64,000 bases of DNA from Heterodera schachtii (Eukaryota; Nematoda; Chromadorea; Rhabditida; Heteroderidae), in the NCBI GenBank assembly GCA_023374025.1, contig SIJG01000009.1:1429558-1493557 (forward strand), read 5' to 3'. The notes beneath the pieces were generated by a model. That model had not been told where the DNA came from, did not search any database, and was given only the letters and a program-made list of their open reading frames with translations. A program made the translations under genes and the position numbers. Of the stretch, positions 21,509 to 36,132 are shown one piece after another. Position 1 is the first letter of the stretch; each line of letters begins with the position of its first letter.

Positions 21509-22489
21509 TCATCGTACATTTTTGAATGATTTCAAATACCGGAACATGAATAATAAAATGGATGTTTAATTAATAATATTGTATCAAAATAAAAGAATTA
21601 AAATGAATATTACTTTATTTTATATTTTTAAATTATGTCATGTTATCTGCGTTAATTTAATGCACATATAACACGAGGGAAAAAAGTAATGCTTATATTT
21701 TAAACAAAAATTCAAAAATATTGCCAGATATTAAATATATAATTTAAAAAAAATAAACAATTATCAAAATGAGGCTTTCATAATAAAGAAAGAAATTTTA
21801 ATTATTTTAAAAATTAATGTGGCCCAAATCGTTAAAAAAACTTTGATGCTAAAACTGAATTAAAAGATAAAAATTCTATTCAAAGCAGTTTTTTTCCATT
21901 TATTTAATAAAAAAGGTATTTTATTAAACAAAATTTTCATATTATCCATAAACGTATTTTAATCTATACAAGCATAAAAATTTCTCATTTACAATGCAAT
22001 AATTCATACATTGATTATTCATGGTCAGCTCGCGTTCCGTAACTCAAAGCGTTTAAAATTTTATAAATGTTCACTGGCATATATATCGAATTAATATAAT
22101 TAAATTTTTAGCATTTTGCTTGCGGCATTATTTATTTAAACTTAATTTTTTCGCTTTTTGGTAACATTGGAAAGACATTTAAAATACTATCAAATGAAAT
22201 GCTGTTTTTACAGTAATCAATTATATATTAAAATAACTAAATCTTTATTCTTCAGTAAAATATACGAATATTGCGACAAGAAAAAAACATTGAATTAATG
22301 GATGTTTGACTCAATGCTATCATCACAACAAAATAAAAATAAAATACAGAACAAATTAAAATTCATTTGGCAGGAAAAAAACTAAGTATACAATTCTTTA
22401 TTTTCTTAGAAAAACTTAATTGAAGTCATTTTTCGACAATAAAGATTAAAAACATAAGAATACGGAAAGTAAACTATTCATTTAAAATA
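21509..22489. other. AT-rich desert
   Basis: No gene or recognised element is seen. A short TTCATGGTCAGC motif of the GCTGATCACGAATATGA repeat lies near 22018. Confidence 0.55.
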
Positions 22490-25060
22490 ATATTTTATTC
22501 CTACATTTTTATCAAAAATACGAATTCACCTAGTTAATCTGAAGAAAAAATTAAAAAATATATTTAAATAATTTAAAATTTTATTTTGTTTTTCATTCGT
22601 CATGTAAATACAACAAAATTAAATAATTTTATTTTAGTTAAATAAAAAAATTTAAAGAAAATGGACGGCTTATGAATTGACCAAAATTCTATTCGAATCG
22701 TTTCGGAATGAAAGGGGTTGAGGTAAATTAAAACACATCTGTAAAGGCAATTTTAAATTAAAAACTAAAATTTAAAAACAAATTTTATAATATTTATAAT
22801 TTTAAGGCAAAAGTAAATAAATAAACAATTATTCTTCATATCAACTAAAACATTGAAAATATTCTAATAGAAAAATTAATCACTTTACTTGATAAAAATC
22901 ACCAATTAAAAATAAAATATGAAACCAACAATAAAAATAATGAAATGACAACATAAATATAATAAATATTTATTAATATTTTAAGTTTCAAGCAAAATCA
23001 ACGAATATACACAAACAAGAAAATCTATCAGCGGATGAATATTAGAAAACATAAAGCACAAGGCCTAAAAAATGAGATAAGACAATTATATACTAATAAA
23101 TTGCCTAATATTCACATAAAAAAAAGTATAAAAACAATAAACAAATTTATAATAAAATAAGCATATGAAAAACATGCAAAAATGTATTAAATTATGAAAT
23201 TTCCAAATTTTCAAAGTAAATTATTAGGATATGATATGAGGTCAATCAAATTTTTTAAAGTTAACGAAAACCAAACATTTGTAAATAAAAATAAATACAT
23301 ACCTTATGTATTAATGCTAAATAAAATAATAAAAGCAAAAAGTCACTTAAAAACACAACCTAAAGAAGAGATTTGTGGGGCTTCAAAGCTTCAAAACCTT
23401 AATAAATGGGGAGAACGAGAAAAAAATGGATTAAAAATAAATTTTAATCTCAGTGTTTTTTTTTTGCTTTAAATGAAAAAATATATGCGCCAATATAAAT
23501 AAATTAACAAACTTTTAAGATAATAAAGAATCCTTCTTGTGTTGCCATGTTTCAATTTTAATTCATATTCATAATCAGCTAGCCAACGAATTACAATAAA
23601 AATTAATATCAATAAAATTCTGAATCTAATAATGAATAGTTTACTAATTTTTAATATTTCATTATCTTTAGGCGAAAGTTTGAAAAATCCCATTTTTAAT
23701 AAATTATAGAATAACATTTTGCTCATATTTTTAGGCACTTAATTTTATAAATAGGTGTACAAAAAGAGATTCTTCCACAATTAAGAAAAATTTCATCCAA
23801 GTTTCATTGCCTTTTCACAGATCGAAATTTTATTTTTCGGCATTTTCTTTGATGAATTTCAATTTTGTCTTAAAAGGTCAAAAAAGTCACGAAAAAAGTC
23901 GCAAAAACTCAAAAAAAAGTCATAAAAATCCCAAAAAGTGTAAAAAAGTCACAAAAAATGCATGTTAGAAGCTTCAAACAAAGTGTAGAACACTTTTTAT
24001 GTCATTTTAAGGCCATTTAGAATCAACAAAAAAGTCATTTGACTTAAATTTCTAGCCCTAGTTATAATGGAACCCAGCCAACCATATAATAATATCTCTC
24101 AAGCAAGAATCTTAACCAAAAACTTTTAAACTTACTTATTCTACAACCATAAATAGTTTTAAGCCTTGTATATAAATTTCGTTAAGAAAGTAAAAAATAA
24201 TTATAAAAACAGATTAAGAAACTAAAAATTTAATTTTACTATAAAGCGGACCTTGCTTAGAAAAGAATTAAACCTCACAAAACTTAATCCGAAACAGTAA
24301 CCACTTGTGCAAGGGAAGAGTTAAACTAATAGAGCAATTTTAATCAATAAAAAAATATATAATTTATCCAATATAATGAAATTAAATGTACAACAATATA
24401 TAAGATAAAAAACATTGAAATTAAACAAAAGTATAATATAACAAAAAAAATTAATTTTAAAATAAAAATTCTTATAATAAGAACTAACATAATTTTTGGT
24501 CATATCAAAAGATTAAACTTTTTTTGACAATTTTTTTTATCATGAAAAAAATTTAAATCGATAATTAAAAGAATAATCAAATTATTCAATTTAAAAACTG
24601 TATTTTTTGTGTTTAAAATTAATTAACTGACAATTTTAAAATCACCTTCAATTAAACTTAAATATGATTTGAATATTTAAATATAAGCATAGATTAACAA
24701 ATTAAACTAAATTGAAGATGCCTAAAAAAGTCTATATGTTGTTGAGAACACAAAAATTCATTTCAAAATGATAAAAATGATTAATTTCATTTCTACTTGA
24801 ATATATCATTCTCAAACGCAAAAATGGCCGATGAATTATGAATACGGGAATTCGACCAAAAAATGATATGATTTCATAAAATATTTTAAAATAAAATAAG
24901 CATATTTTAAAAATGCGTTTTTATATATATTATTATCAAAATTAAGTGCTGAAAGATAAATCCCAACGAGCAGGAGTTTCTTGCCATGTGTAAGAAGGCT
25001 TAAGGCGAGAGATAAAACCAAATCAAATAACTTCGAACAACTAAGAACCATGAACTTGCT
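22490..25060 (+). repeat. Repeat R2, copy 1, with decayed coding islands
   Basis: This aligns in blocks with 38330-39460. 22510-22640 matches 38370-38480 (GAATTCACCTAGTTAATCTG). 22660-22820 matches 38625-38810. 24965-25045 matches 39385-39445 (TTGCCATGTGTAAGAAGG-like). The second block is a degraded version of the exon-like frame at 38631. 23880-23960 holds AAAAAGTCA words ending in CTAGCCCTA at 24060, perhaps another small element end. Confidence 0.5.
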
Positions 25061-27490
25061 TCTTCATTCCATGATGGATACGAATACCGACAGAAGGGCA
25101 AGATTCTCGAATGCAAAACATTAATAGAAATTATTGAAAAGTATAAAATAATATAGATATAAACTTTTTTCAAAATGTTGACTAATAAAAGTTCTTTTAA
25201 ATTATAAATTAAAAATAATGAACATAAAACTTAAAATTATTAACTAAATAATTATCATATATCGATGATGCATTATTAAAACAAATTAAAACTATTAACG
25301 TACTAAAAAATTATCAACAATAATTGTCATCTACCGATGAAGCATTATTTAAAAAAATAGAAAACATTAACGTACTAACTATATATTTTTTGACATATTA
25401 ATTAGGCTTCCAATGCACAAAAACTAAAAAACATAATGTTGAAATAAAAAATTTAACTTTAATAAATATTAAAAATAAATTCCTTTTTTTTCAATATTTG
25501 ATGTACACAAATTTTTGGGATTTCTAAACATGTAGCCTAAGGTTGTATTTTTATAAAAATGAATTTAAAAAATATGAATCAGTGCCGTCCAAAATCTTCA
25601 ATACTTTAATTGAAAATGTTTGGAAAATAATGAAAATCATTAACAAATTTGTTAGTAAAATATGCGAAAACTATTAATCCATTTTTGAACTAGATCAAAA
25701 TTTATAACTTAATAAATGAATTCGCATAACTTTACTAATGTGACTTACTGCATTTACAGATTTTTTATATTAAATATAGAAAGTTTAAATAATTAAAATA
25801 TACAAATTGTGAAATAAAATTCATTAGGGTTTTTAGGCCAAAGATGTGAACAGCTTTTGATATCAAAATTATAAATACCTTTTTAAAGATAATTCGAGTT
25901 TATTATTTTATTAAACTAAAAGTTAATCTTTTTCATGTTTTTTAATTTCTTATTTATTTTTGATTTTGCTTTATTAATAATTTTTTTAATTTTTTTTTTA
26001 TTTTAAATTAATGTATTTACCACTTATATAACTAAATTATATAACCAAAAGAATATAAAAGCTATTTAACAATTTCTAAAATTGTGATGAACAAGAGTAA
26101 AAATTGGATATTTGGATATTTGGTTTAATGAAAGGATTAGAAAAATTTAGTATTTCTCAAATATCAAAAATGCAATGTTGTATAAAAAAAAGTTAAGAGA
26201 TCAGCGCAAAGACGAATACCGATAAATAGAATATTTAATTAAATTAGAATATTTATATTTATTTAAGAAAAAAAAAGTGAAAAATTAAAGTATACAATAA
26301 ATATATTTGTTTAATTTGAAAAAACTATATGATAATATTATTTTAAACGAAGTAAACATATAAACGTATGAGAAAAATCATTTCAAAATTCAGTCCATAA
26401 AAAGAAAAAGGAATTTAAACAGTATTAATTAGAAAAGAATTTTTAATTACATTGAATATATCAATAATGTCTTATTAATAAGTTCAGTAACATAATTGTA
26501 AAAATTTAAAATTAGCTGGTCAATTAAATGAAAATTATTATAAAAAATGCAGAAAGCAAAATATATTATTTATTTGGTTTTAATTAAAATGAACATAATA
26601 ATGAGAAGCTGGGAAAAAATAAAATAGCATCGAAATGTATTTTAAAAACATTAATTAAGGAAACTATAAATGGTAAATCTTTTTAAATATAAACAAAATA
26701 ACTTCAAAAATTAATCTGTTTGAATAAATAAACAATAGTCTATTAAAATGAAAGAATACACGAAAAAATCAGTTTACTCGCGCGTTAATTATCAGCTCTT
26801 ATTAATAATGAAGCATTATTTGTCGAAGAAATCTATTAATAAAAGAAATCGAAATAAGTCAAAGGAACGGAAAATCGAAACAAATTACTTGGCCAGTTTT
26901 GATACGTATTTTAGTGTTTTTACTTAATTTTTCATTTTGTAAATACCTATATATTTTCTTATGCCTTGAACAAATAATAATAAACAATAAATAAATAAAG
27001 AACGACAAACCATCAAGACAAAATAAATGACAGTATATAAAATTTAAAAAATTAAATCATAAAAAATAAAATAAATATTATATTATTCTTCCGAATATTT
27101 TTAAACTTGCCCTAATTTGTTTCTAACCTAAATTACTTATCATTTTGAAAAATTAAAAAATGTAATTAAAATAAATATATTGATTTACCAATAAATTTAA
27201 TAGCATAACTGAACCTGAATAAAAAGGATAAATAAGTTTATGGCTTACTGCATACAAGTAAAATGTATACCTAACATTAAAAATCTACCTTGAAAATGTT
27301 GGCAGTTATGGATTCGCATCCAAGAAATAGTACTAATTTATTACAAATTTAAGCATTTTAAAATAAAAATAACATATATATAACTATTAATTAAAATGTG
27401 TAGGTATTAAAGGCCAAAGATTGCAAAAATAAGTAAAAGTACATATAATCAAAATATACAAAATTGTGAAATAAATGTTAATTTGAAAGA
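25061..27490. other. AT-rich desert
   Basis: No gene is supported. A short direct repeat around TATCATCTACCGATGAAGCATTATT-like sequence occurs near 25255 and 25325. Otherwise low-complexity A/T. Confidence 0.55.
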
Positions 27491-28404
27491 AAATAAATTT
27501 AAATATTTGATGGGTTCTTTTCGGTTTTGTGACCCCCCCCCTGAAATTTTCAAATAAAAAGTCATTTCTAGGGTAATTTGGGGCGCTGATCACGAATATG
27601 ACATTACAATTCTTAAAATTTCTTATCCAAAATTTTAGTAAAAAGGATTTATAGTTTTTAAGAATATGGTTGCCCATTTCACAAAAAGTAAAAATTTGGG
27701 AGCTTCAAAAAAGGTTTAAAAATATATTCATTAAAAGTTATATCAATTTTTATGAAATAAACATTATAGAGAAAGATTACGCATTAAGAAATAAAAATAA
27801 ATAAATAAAATATATTTAACCCAAAATAATTCGAGTAAATGGGATATAAGCGGGTTTAAATTGGTGGTTTGCAATACGCGCCTGCCACAAAGTACAAATT
27901 CCGCCTGTAATCATGGGCGCAATAAAAACTACGCGCCATCAAATAAAATAAAAAATTATAAGAAGCAAAGTAAACAAAAATTTTGATTAATATCTTACTT
28001 AAATTAAAGACCGTAGGCAAAAAACCAAGTTCGATGCTCAACAGGAAAATGCAAAAAATTTATCAATAAATTTGGTGGAACTTAATTTAAAAGCTATAAA
28101 AACAACTAAAAATTAATATTTAAATAATTTCCCCACTAATTTTGCCACAATTCGGCATTTTTTGCCATTTTTTAGTTATTAGGTAGATAAATACTCAGTA
28201 AAATATAGCAGCTCATTTTTGGATTCAAGCGAAATTACTTCCCGTAGGCAATGCTAAATGACGTATACTTAATAATTTAAGTTAATTTTTATTTAAATTA
28301 ATTTCATAATGTTTAAATATTCGCATGCATATAAACCAATAAATTAAAGCAATTTATAAAAGAAAGTGAAAGGAAATTAAGATAATTTATTGCTAAATAC
28401 AGTT
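27491..28404. other. Dispersed-repeat region
   Basis: There is no gene. A C9 tract at 27531 is followed by a copy of GGGCGCTGATCACGAATATG at 27588-27612, related to 472-512 and 48893-48915. The remainder is AT-rich. Confidence 0.5.
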
Positions 28405-30490
28405 AGGTCGATCGGTTACTCGAAATCAGGACTAATCTGAAAAATTTTAAGCTTTTTTTTTGTTTTGGGGTTTGCAATTTTTTCATTATGCATATTTTGT
28501 TTTTAATTAAATTTCAAATTTTCCAATTTCTTTGTCCCTTTCACTCTCTTTTCTCACTTTCTCTGAAAATCAATGGAAAACGACGCGGACACATCGCTTC
28601 ACTTGCTTGCACTCCTCCTGCCGTCCATTCCTCCCAATGCCATTTTCACAATAATTTTCCTTTTTTCACATTCAGCAAAAATCCATTTTTCTATTTATTT
28701 TTCTAATAGATAATATAAATTATTTCAATATAAATTTTATTCATTTTTTTAATGTAAAACAGGTGACCATAAATATTTTTCCACTCAATAATTTCTGTAA
28801 TTTAATTCAAAAAATTTTTCGCCATCCTTATTTCCAATCGCCAAGTCTAAAAACTTTTTGAAAAAAAGGAAAATTAAAATCGGCCAATTCATCTAGATTT
28901 TTTTATTCTAAACAAACAAAATAATATTAAAAATTCAATTCGTTTTATTAAAATTTTTACAACTGAATTTCCTGTATATTTATTGGTATGGTTAAACATA
29001 TGACCATGACTTTTTATTAAACCACAGCTCAATTCATTTTTAAAAAAATTATTTTTTTTAATTCCCAGCATCGCCTTTTATCCTTCGCTGTGTCCAAAAA
29101 AGTTTCCAAAAAGTGGAATAAAATTCGAATCGATTTATCTATTTTTTCTTTTAAGAAAAATTTTGATTAAAATCAATTGTTAGCAAGTTAATAATAATTT
29201 AATGAATAAAAAGGAAAGCAAAATAATTTTTTCTGACCCTATAAAAAGAACTTTGATTTGTCCAAAAGAAAGGATATGCAATGTTTCATTTAAATTAATA
29301 AGATGAATTTAATATTTTTATTTGAATTACAATATTAAATATTTTAAATTCTTAAGATAACTTTAACGTACAACGAAACAAATAAAAATATATTAATGAG
29401 TAAAAAATAACAGCTCATGAAACAAATAAAAAATTATTATTAATATAATAAAATCAAATAAAAATAATTTAAAAATCAAATAAAAAATATTTATTATTCT
29501 AATTTCAAGAGAAAACTTAAAAAAGTAAAAATCATATATTTCGGAAAATAAATTTCCATAATAATTTGGCACTATAGATCGTCACCTTAACCTGTAATAC
29601 AAAATTATGTTTAGACTAGAAAAACATAAAAACATTTATTATCACGACATTTAAAGGTGAAACTAAATTTTTTAATAGAAAGAAACTTAAATTAAGATTA
29701 AAATTAGCTTAAAACATAAATAACTCTTATCAGTAGGGCGAGGATTCTTAGTTTTTTAATTATTTTTTCTGCGGCTTAGTTACGACGAGAAATGCTCGAA
29801 AAACACATTTTTAGCTCGGAAATTCTTCGTTTTAACGCCACTATTCATCATTAGGAATCACTATTTTGGAGCTTCGCCACTAAAAAAAATTATTTTGGAA
29901 GTTGGCCACTAAAATAATTTTTTGCCACTATTTTGGCGTTTCGTCACTATTTTTGCCACTATTTTGGCATTTTTGGAAAACTAACCAAAAATTGCAATAA
30001 AAACGAAAAATACACCCCTAAGAATCGACCTAAAAAATTTTCAAAAATACACCCCTATGAATCGACCTAAAAATTTTCAAAAATACACCCCTATGAATCG
30101 ACCTAAAAATTTTCAAAAATACACCCCTAAGAATTGGAAAAATTTCACAAAAATTCTTCCCCCAATCTTTTTCCTTAATTTTAAATTATTTTCAAATTAA
30201 AACAGCTATTTAAAAAATTACACCACTAAATTTAGAACTTTTTCGCCACTATTTTTGCCACTATTTTGGCATTTTTTTGTCACTATTTAGTTAATTATTT
30301 TGGGGTTTTTTGCCACTAAAAATCCTCGCCCTACTTATCAGTTAGTCAAATAAAATTGAAAAAATATTTTTAAAGAAAGAAAATTAAGAAATTTCAAACC
30401 CAATACAATATGTGTATAATTTTTATTTGTAAAAAATAACTTGAAATAAAATTGTCTGTATATATTTGTAAAATATGTGTGAGATTTTAA
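28405..30490 (+). repeat. Long AT-rich repeat R1, copy 2
   Basis: The core at 28563-28690 matches 6253-6390 closely. Downstream blocks at 29085-29230, 29240-29530 and 30370-30490 match copy 1 in the same order. The copy is interrupted by the hAT-like element at 29734-30333, so the repeat is older than that insertion. Confidence 0.7.
29734..30333. mobile_element. hAT-like element with perfect 8-bp duplication (CACTATTTTGGC word)
   Basis: The exact duplications CTTATCAG at 29726-29733 and 30334-30341 flank 600 bp with termini TAGGGCGAGGATTCTTAG and, inverted, TAGGGCGAGGATTTTTAG. The interior has a repeated CCACTATTTTGGC word and about four tandem units of AAAATACACCCCTATGAATC followed by GACCTAAAAATTTTC. 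The ACACCCCTA unit also occurs in the element at 55996-56384. No coding capacity. Confidence 0.88.
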
Positions 30491-33440
30491 TAGATAGACC
30501 AATAAACGACAAACAAAACACTACTATCAATTTCTAAATTGATTATGATTAATTTAACGTTTATACACAAAGAAAATTACTATTTAGAAATACAATGAAT
30601 GTTATACATACTGAGAATGAACTCTGGCACATCTCATAATTGATGAAGCGAGCATGAGGAATTAATTGAAAACAATATTTGGGAACTCAAAAAATAATAA
30701 AATAAAATATAGTTTTTTTTTTGATTGAAATTAAAAAAATATTTATATATTGAGGAGGTGAATACTTCGTGCAAATGTAGATTTCTTTAATCTAAATTTT
30801 TAATCATATTCTTACTCTTTAAAATTAAAAGCAATGATAATCTATATATTTGAGGACGTGAATATAATTTGGCTGGGAATCAAAATAAAATTAATAAAAA
30901 ATTTATTGAACATATAAAATAAAACATTATGTCATACAATTAATTACTTTCAAAATTATAAAGGCAGAGAGAATAAAAGTTTTTGTAAATGATAAATGAA
31001 AAACAATTCATAATAAAAAAAAATTCATTGACTCTTCAAAGTTATTAACACAATACATAGCTACCAATAATGATTTATAAAGAAAGGGCAATTATTAAAG
31101 CTCTCATGAAGGATTTTTCTTGTGAACAATAACAAATAAAAAGGAATGTAATAAATATATGCATTTTGTAAAATGATTTAACATAAAATATAAAATACTT
31201 AAATTCAATAAATTTGAGAATAGTGAAAAATTGTCAAATTTAAATTAATTATAAACATTTGCTTTAAAAGAACTTTGTCTTACAAGGTTATATTCGGGAC
31301 CTACTCGGAAAGCGAAAGAAAACATATCTGCGAATAAATATTCATCTCAGAATCCGATTTTGAGGTCCTATAGTTTTTGGGAAAAATATTTAAAAATTTA
31401 AAATTGAAATTGACTAAACTCTATCCAGTGGTACAATTTCGTGCACCTTTCCGGACAAACAATCAGGATGGATGTTATCTTGTAAGATAAATTTACATTA
31501 AAACAACATTTTCTTTGATTGACATTTTATTAGATAAGTTCGTTATATATAATATATAACAAAAAAATTTTTAAAAATATATTCCGGCAAATTATTTAAA
31601 ATAAATCACCTATATTTCCTTTTAGATGATTTGTTCATGCTTTTTACAATAGATCCTTTTTCCTTTTTTATTACATTCTTTTCTATTTTTTCATTAAAAA
31701 TAAATATTTATTATTCAATCAATCATTGTCAATTTTTTACATGCAAAGTAAAATAAAAAATATAAATTATAAAAATAATTGGTTTTTGACTAACGTCCCA
31801 GCACCATTTCATTTATCGTCTCCATCATTCCCCCGAAAATTTTTTTATTTTAAAATTTTAAATGAATAGTTCATTTATTGAAGCCTGGAGTTAAATGGAG
31901 CTGAATTTAACACTTGACACGATTTTTGGTCAATTTTTGTGTTAAAATACCTGTGAGAATTTAACTTTTTACTAGATCTGTGCTTGGTCCGCAATTTTAA
32001 AATCCGGTTTCACAGGTTTTCCAGTTTTAGGCATTTGTCTAAAAATGAAGCCTTGTAATTACGGACTACGGGTTTCGCGACCCGTTATTTTAATTCGTAC
32101 CTGGAATTTTGAATTATTTTTCGATATGATTTCTTGCAAGATTTTCAGAAAAACTAAAAAATAAAAAGATAAATTTAACAAAATTTATGACATGATAACT
32201 TTCATTTCGATGATTATTAAAAAAATTAATCACTTTTTCAGAGATTATTGTTACTATTTAATGAATTATTTTGGGATTTTACGTAACTGAAAATCCCCCC
32301 ACCCAATGCTTTTTGTATTGTCTTTCCAATGACTTTCCCTCGCTCAACGGCCATTTCCCATAAGAATAAAGTGCTCAAATTAATATATATCCAAACTTTC
32401 ATTTCCGTTCTAAGGAAAAACTAATGGAGAATAAACAGCTAACAGATAATAACAAATTTTTTACTTTGTATTTTACAAAAAAAAGGTAGCATAAGGTTGT
32501 ACTGTTATTTGGTGGTCATTTATTAAAATTATTTTATTAAAAGTAAAATTTCGGTCTTTAGAGTTCAACTTCCAATAAAGTGACCAACATTTCATTGTTA
32601 AAAATGAAAATTAAATATAAAAAGAGATCACTGCAATTGCAAAACAAAAATGAAATTAAAAAATAAAATTGATAATATTCTTTCTATATGAAAAATCATA
32701 ATCATAAAAGCAATTTATACAAAACTTTACAAAGATAGGAAAAAATGACCCGTCTATTTGAATGAAAAGTACATTTAATAGAAAAAAAACAATTAAATAG
32801 AACATCAATTACCTAATCTAATGAAATAAAGAAAAATATAAATTATTCATCAAGAAAGCGTGGTGATTTCCTATGAATATTATAAATTAAAATTTATATT
32901 TAAGTTCGATAATAAAAGCATATACAAAGGATAAATTGTTAATAATAATTTTTATTTACCATACCAAAAATTATACTTAGACAATTGTCAAGAATGAATT
33001 TTAAATTAATAATATTTTTTTCATCAAATAATTAACAAATTAAAGCAACAAATTTGAGCGAAGAAATTCATCTTATACAACTGAATGGAGAGGACGAGAT
33101 CTTTAATTATTCTAAACAAATAATTAAAAATTAAAGCTGATAAGCATTTAAAGGAAAGAAATTATAAAAATAACATCACCCAATCAAATAAAAAAATAAT
33201 TATTTTTTACAACTAAAATTTATTACCTGCACTAATATACAGTCAGAAGAATTAATTACAAAAAAACACAAATCTATGTGCAAGATTTAAAATAAATTAA
33301 TTCGAACATTTCTCACAAATAAACCTCAAAATTTCAAAAAATTATCAAATTTAAACTAAGTTATGGCAGAAATAGTATTTATTTTCACAAACTTTTTCTA
33401 ATTTTTACCAAATTTTTTTAAATGTATTGCAAGATAATAG
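30491..33440. other. AT-rich desert with short repeat copies
   Basis: No gene. 31291-31345 matches 45853-45915 (CGGAAAGCGAAAGAAAACATATC). A short palindrome, ACGGGTTTCGCGACCCGT, lies at about 32065-32084. The rest is A/T-rich. Confidence 0.5.
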
Positions 33441-33490
33441 AGAAAAAGCTTGGCTATCGAATGATATCACGAATGTAAAATTTGTTGCTT

Positions 33491-33563
33491 TTAACAACCG
33501 GTATCGAACCCATAACAAAGAATATTGTTAGTGTTGGAGAACTAACCACTAAACTACAAATAT
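33491..33563 (-). tRNA. Degenerate tRNA-like sequence (tRNA pseudogene or tRNA-derived)
   Basis: On the minus strand, TAGTTTAGTGGTTAG (33542-33556) fits a pol III A box and GGGTTCGATACCGG (33498-33511) a B box. The spacing from A box to B box is about 45 nt, as in a tRNA. The anticodon region reads CTAACAA, which would give AAC (Val). The stems are poor: the acceptor does not pair and the T stem has a mismatch. A functional gene is therefore unlikely; a pseudogene or SINE head fits better. Confidence 0.4.
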
Positions 33564-34079
33564 TTTTAAAAAACATATGCTAATTTGTTTTATTTCATAA
33601 AAATTTGTTAAGATGGTTAAAAAAATTCAAAATTGTATAGCATTTTATCCATGAATATGCAATTCTTGGGGGGGGGGGATGTATTTTTCACCAAATGAAT
33701 GAAAAGTCAATTTAATAAGAAAATGAATTGTTAATAAAAAATTTATTATTCCAGCTAAAAAATATAAAAATAAGCATTAACAAAAAAAGTTGAGCAAAAT
33801 ATATATCAAAAGATGAGGCACGATAATAAACAAAGACACAACATGCACTTGCAGATTAAAAGAATTATAAGTATAAAGCAATGTAAAAACAAAAAATGGT
33901 ATTAAATTCGAAAACAATAAAACCAAAATTAAGCAAAATTTTCGACACGCATAAGCAACGTTCAAATTATATTTTTTACTCAAAATAAAAATACAAAAAA
34001 TAGATTTTTTTTTTTTATTAATAAGTTGATAATAAAGAAATAAGTTCCATCTAAAAAATAAATGTTTGAAAATTAACCA

Positions 34080-34169
34080 ATAAATAAACGCAAAGCATCA
34101 ACATGAATATGAACATTTTGTCTCATAAATAAACGCAAAGCATCAACATGAATATGAACATTTTATCTC
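34080..34169. repeat. 45-bp tandem duplication
   Basis: Two 45-bp units containing AACGCAAAGCATCAACATG are adjacent, with one visible substitution near the end of the unit. Confidence 0.9.
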
Positions 34170-35018
34170 AATTTGCTTCTCCTATAAATACTACCAAATA
34201 AAATTTAAATATAACCTGAAACATTGAAAATCAACTACATAAATTTTAAACCCCAAAAACTTGTATTTAAAAATATCCACATATAAATTTATGGCGTACG
34301 GGCATTTCGCCTACTCGAAATAATTTCGCCTACTAACCCAAACCTTTGCGGCTCTGTGGCTGAACTCTCAAATTCAGTATGTTGTCATCATTTGTATGAA
34401 TGCGACGGACCGGGACGTTTTCGTACGAGCGCAAATTTTTGGCTATAACTTTTTTCTTTGTCAACCAAATCCAACAATCTTGGTATCATTCGATAGCCCT
34501 TCATACTCAATTTTCTGCAGCGAAAATCAACAGCGGCACAAAATTAATTTTGTAAAAAAATACATGTTGATAATATATATAATTTTTTTTTTTGCCATTT
34601 GTTCGGCTCAGGCAGAGTCAAATGGCAAATATAAGAAAATATTAATTAACACGTCTAAACATTTAAAATTAGTTGATTTTACTTTTTTATAGAAAAAATA
34701 GACAAATATTATTATAACTGTACCTGAAATAAATTTAGTTATACAAATTATTTATAAATATTTAAGAAAATAATAACTGATATCAACAATAGTGAGTCAT
34801 TTTTTTAAATGATTTAAATAATAAAAAATAAACAAATGTATTCCGACCACTTCGACTTCTGCGTCACCGTCCTGTCGTGTAATATAAAAATAATTTTATT
34901 CATAATTAAGAATTTAATTCTTTAAGACTATCCCTAAGTTAAAGTAATAGAAAAAATAATAATTTATACATCTAGCCGTGCAACTTTTGAAAGATAATAA
35001 AAGGATTATCAGTTATGC

Positions 35019-35062
35019 TCAATGGCTCCATGGTGATGCGTCAATGGCTCCATGGTGATGCA
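35019..35062. repeat. 22-bp tandem duplication
   Basis: Two adjacent copies of TCAATGGCTCCATGGTGATG plus two bases; only the last base differs. Confidence 0.9.
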
Positions 35063-36132
35063 AAGTTTTTTCTAGTTAATTTTCAAAAATGCAAAAAAAT
35101 AAATAATTAAAAATTTGAATTATAATAAAAATTACTAATTTATAAATTAAGATATTTTAAAGTAAAAATTAGGTTAAAATTGGACAAAACATTTGAAAAC
35201 TAGGGGATAAAATTAATATTGTTTCTTTTACCAAATAAACAGGGGGGGGTGTAACAGCTTTCACATCAATATCAATAGTAATGTAACAAAGCCGAACTTT
35301 GGTGCCCAGAAAAAAAGATTTATAATTAAATAAAATGTTTAAAATGGTTTTCATAATTAATAGCCTTCGCTTTAAAGTAATTTTAGAAAATTAATCCCAT
35401 TGAAAATTAATAAATCGTAAATATAAAAACATACATCAAAAATAAAAATATATAAATTATAAGAAATAATTAAATATGTTTAATTTTATGGAAAATAATC
35501 AAATTACCAAAGGTAAAAAAACAAAGAAGAGAAAATAAATTCGATTGAGCAAAGGGAAAAATAAAATAAGATTATAATATACTGAAAAAATATATATAAC
35601 GTAAAATCATGATAATAGATTACTTCTATAACCAAAATTTAGAAGTTTATACAGAAAATGAATACTGCGAATAATGGTATTTTAAAATATCACTCGAAGA
35701 AAAACAAACAGAATATGTAGCATTTAATTGTTTTATTTTATTAAAACCAATAAATAAAAAAATACTAACTTTATCGAAAATATGTAAAAAAAAAAAATTA
35801 TGATAAAGGAAACAATGAGAATAAAGAATTTTTTAAAAGAAACAAATGATTAAAGAAAATTTCTAAAATTATTAAATATAAAATTATTTTTTCACTGAAA
35901 AGAGCAGTGCATATTAAAAAAAAGTTCTAAATAAAACGCATTAATTTTAATACCAAGTGTTCAAATGAATAATTTTTTTTATAAATATGAAATTAAAAAT
36001 ATATATATATGAGTTTGGTAAAACACTCATCAATATTTGTATGCGACTATAACACGAATCAAAAAGTAAATTAATTAAAAATAATATTAGAAGGAAAGTA
36101 TGTACATTCAAAATTATTTAAATTAAATTATT

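Larger units (their letters stand above)
33564..36132. other. AT-rich region with tandem duplications
   Basis: No gene is supported. 34298-34510 holds GTACGGGCATTTCGCCTACT and CATTCGATAGC dispersed-repeat copies. R5 copy 2 lies at 35465-35567. G8 tracts occur at 33667 and 35243. Confidence 0.5.

Noticed and set aside
23880..24060. AAAAAGTCA word block ending CTAGCCCTA as another hAT-like element
   Set aside because: A matching left terminus and target duplication could not be found.
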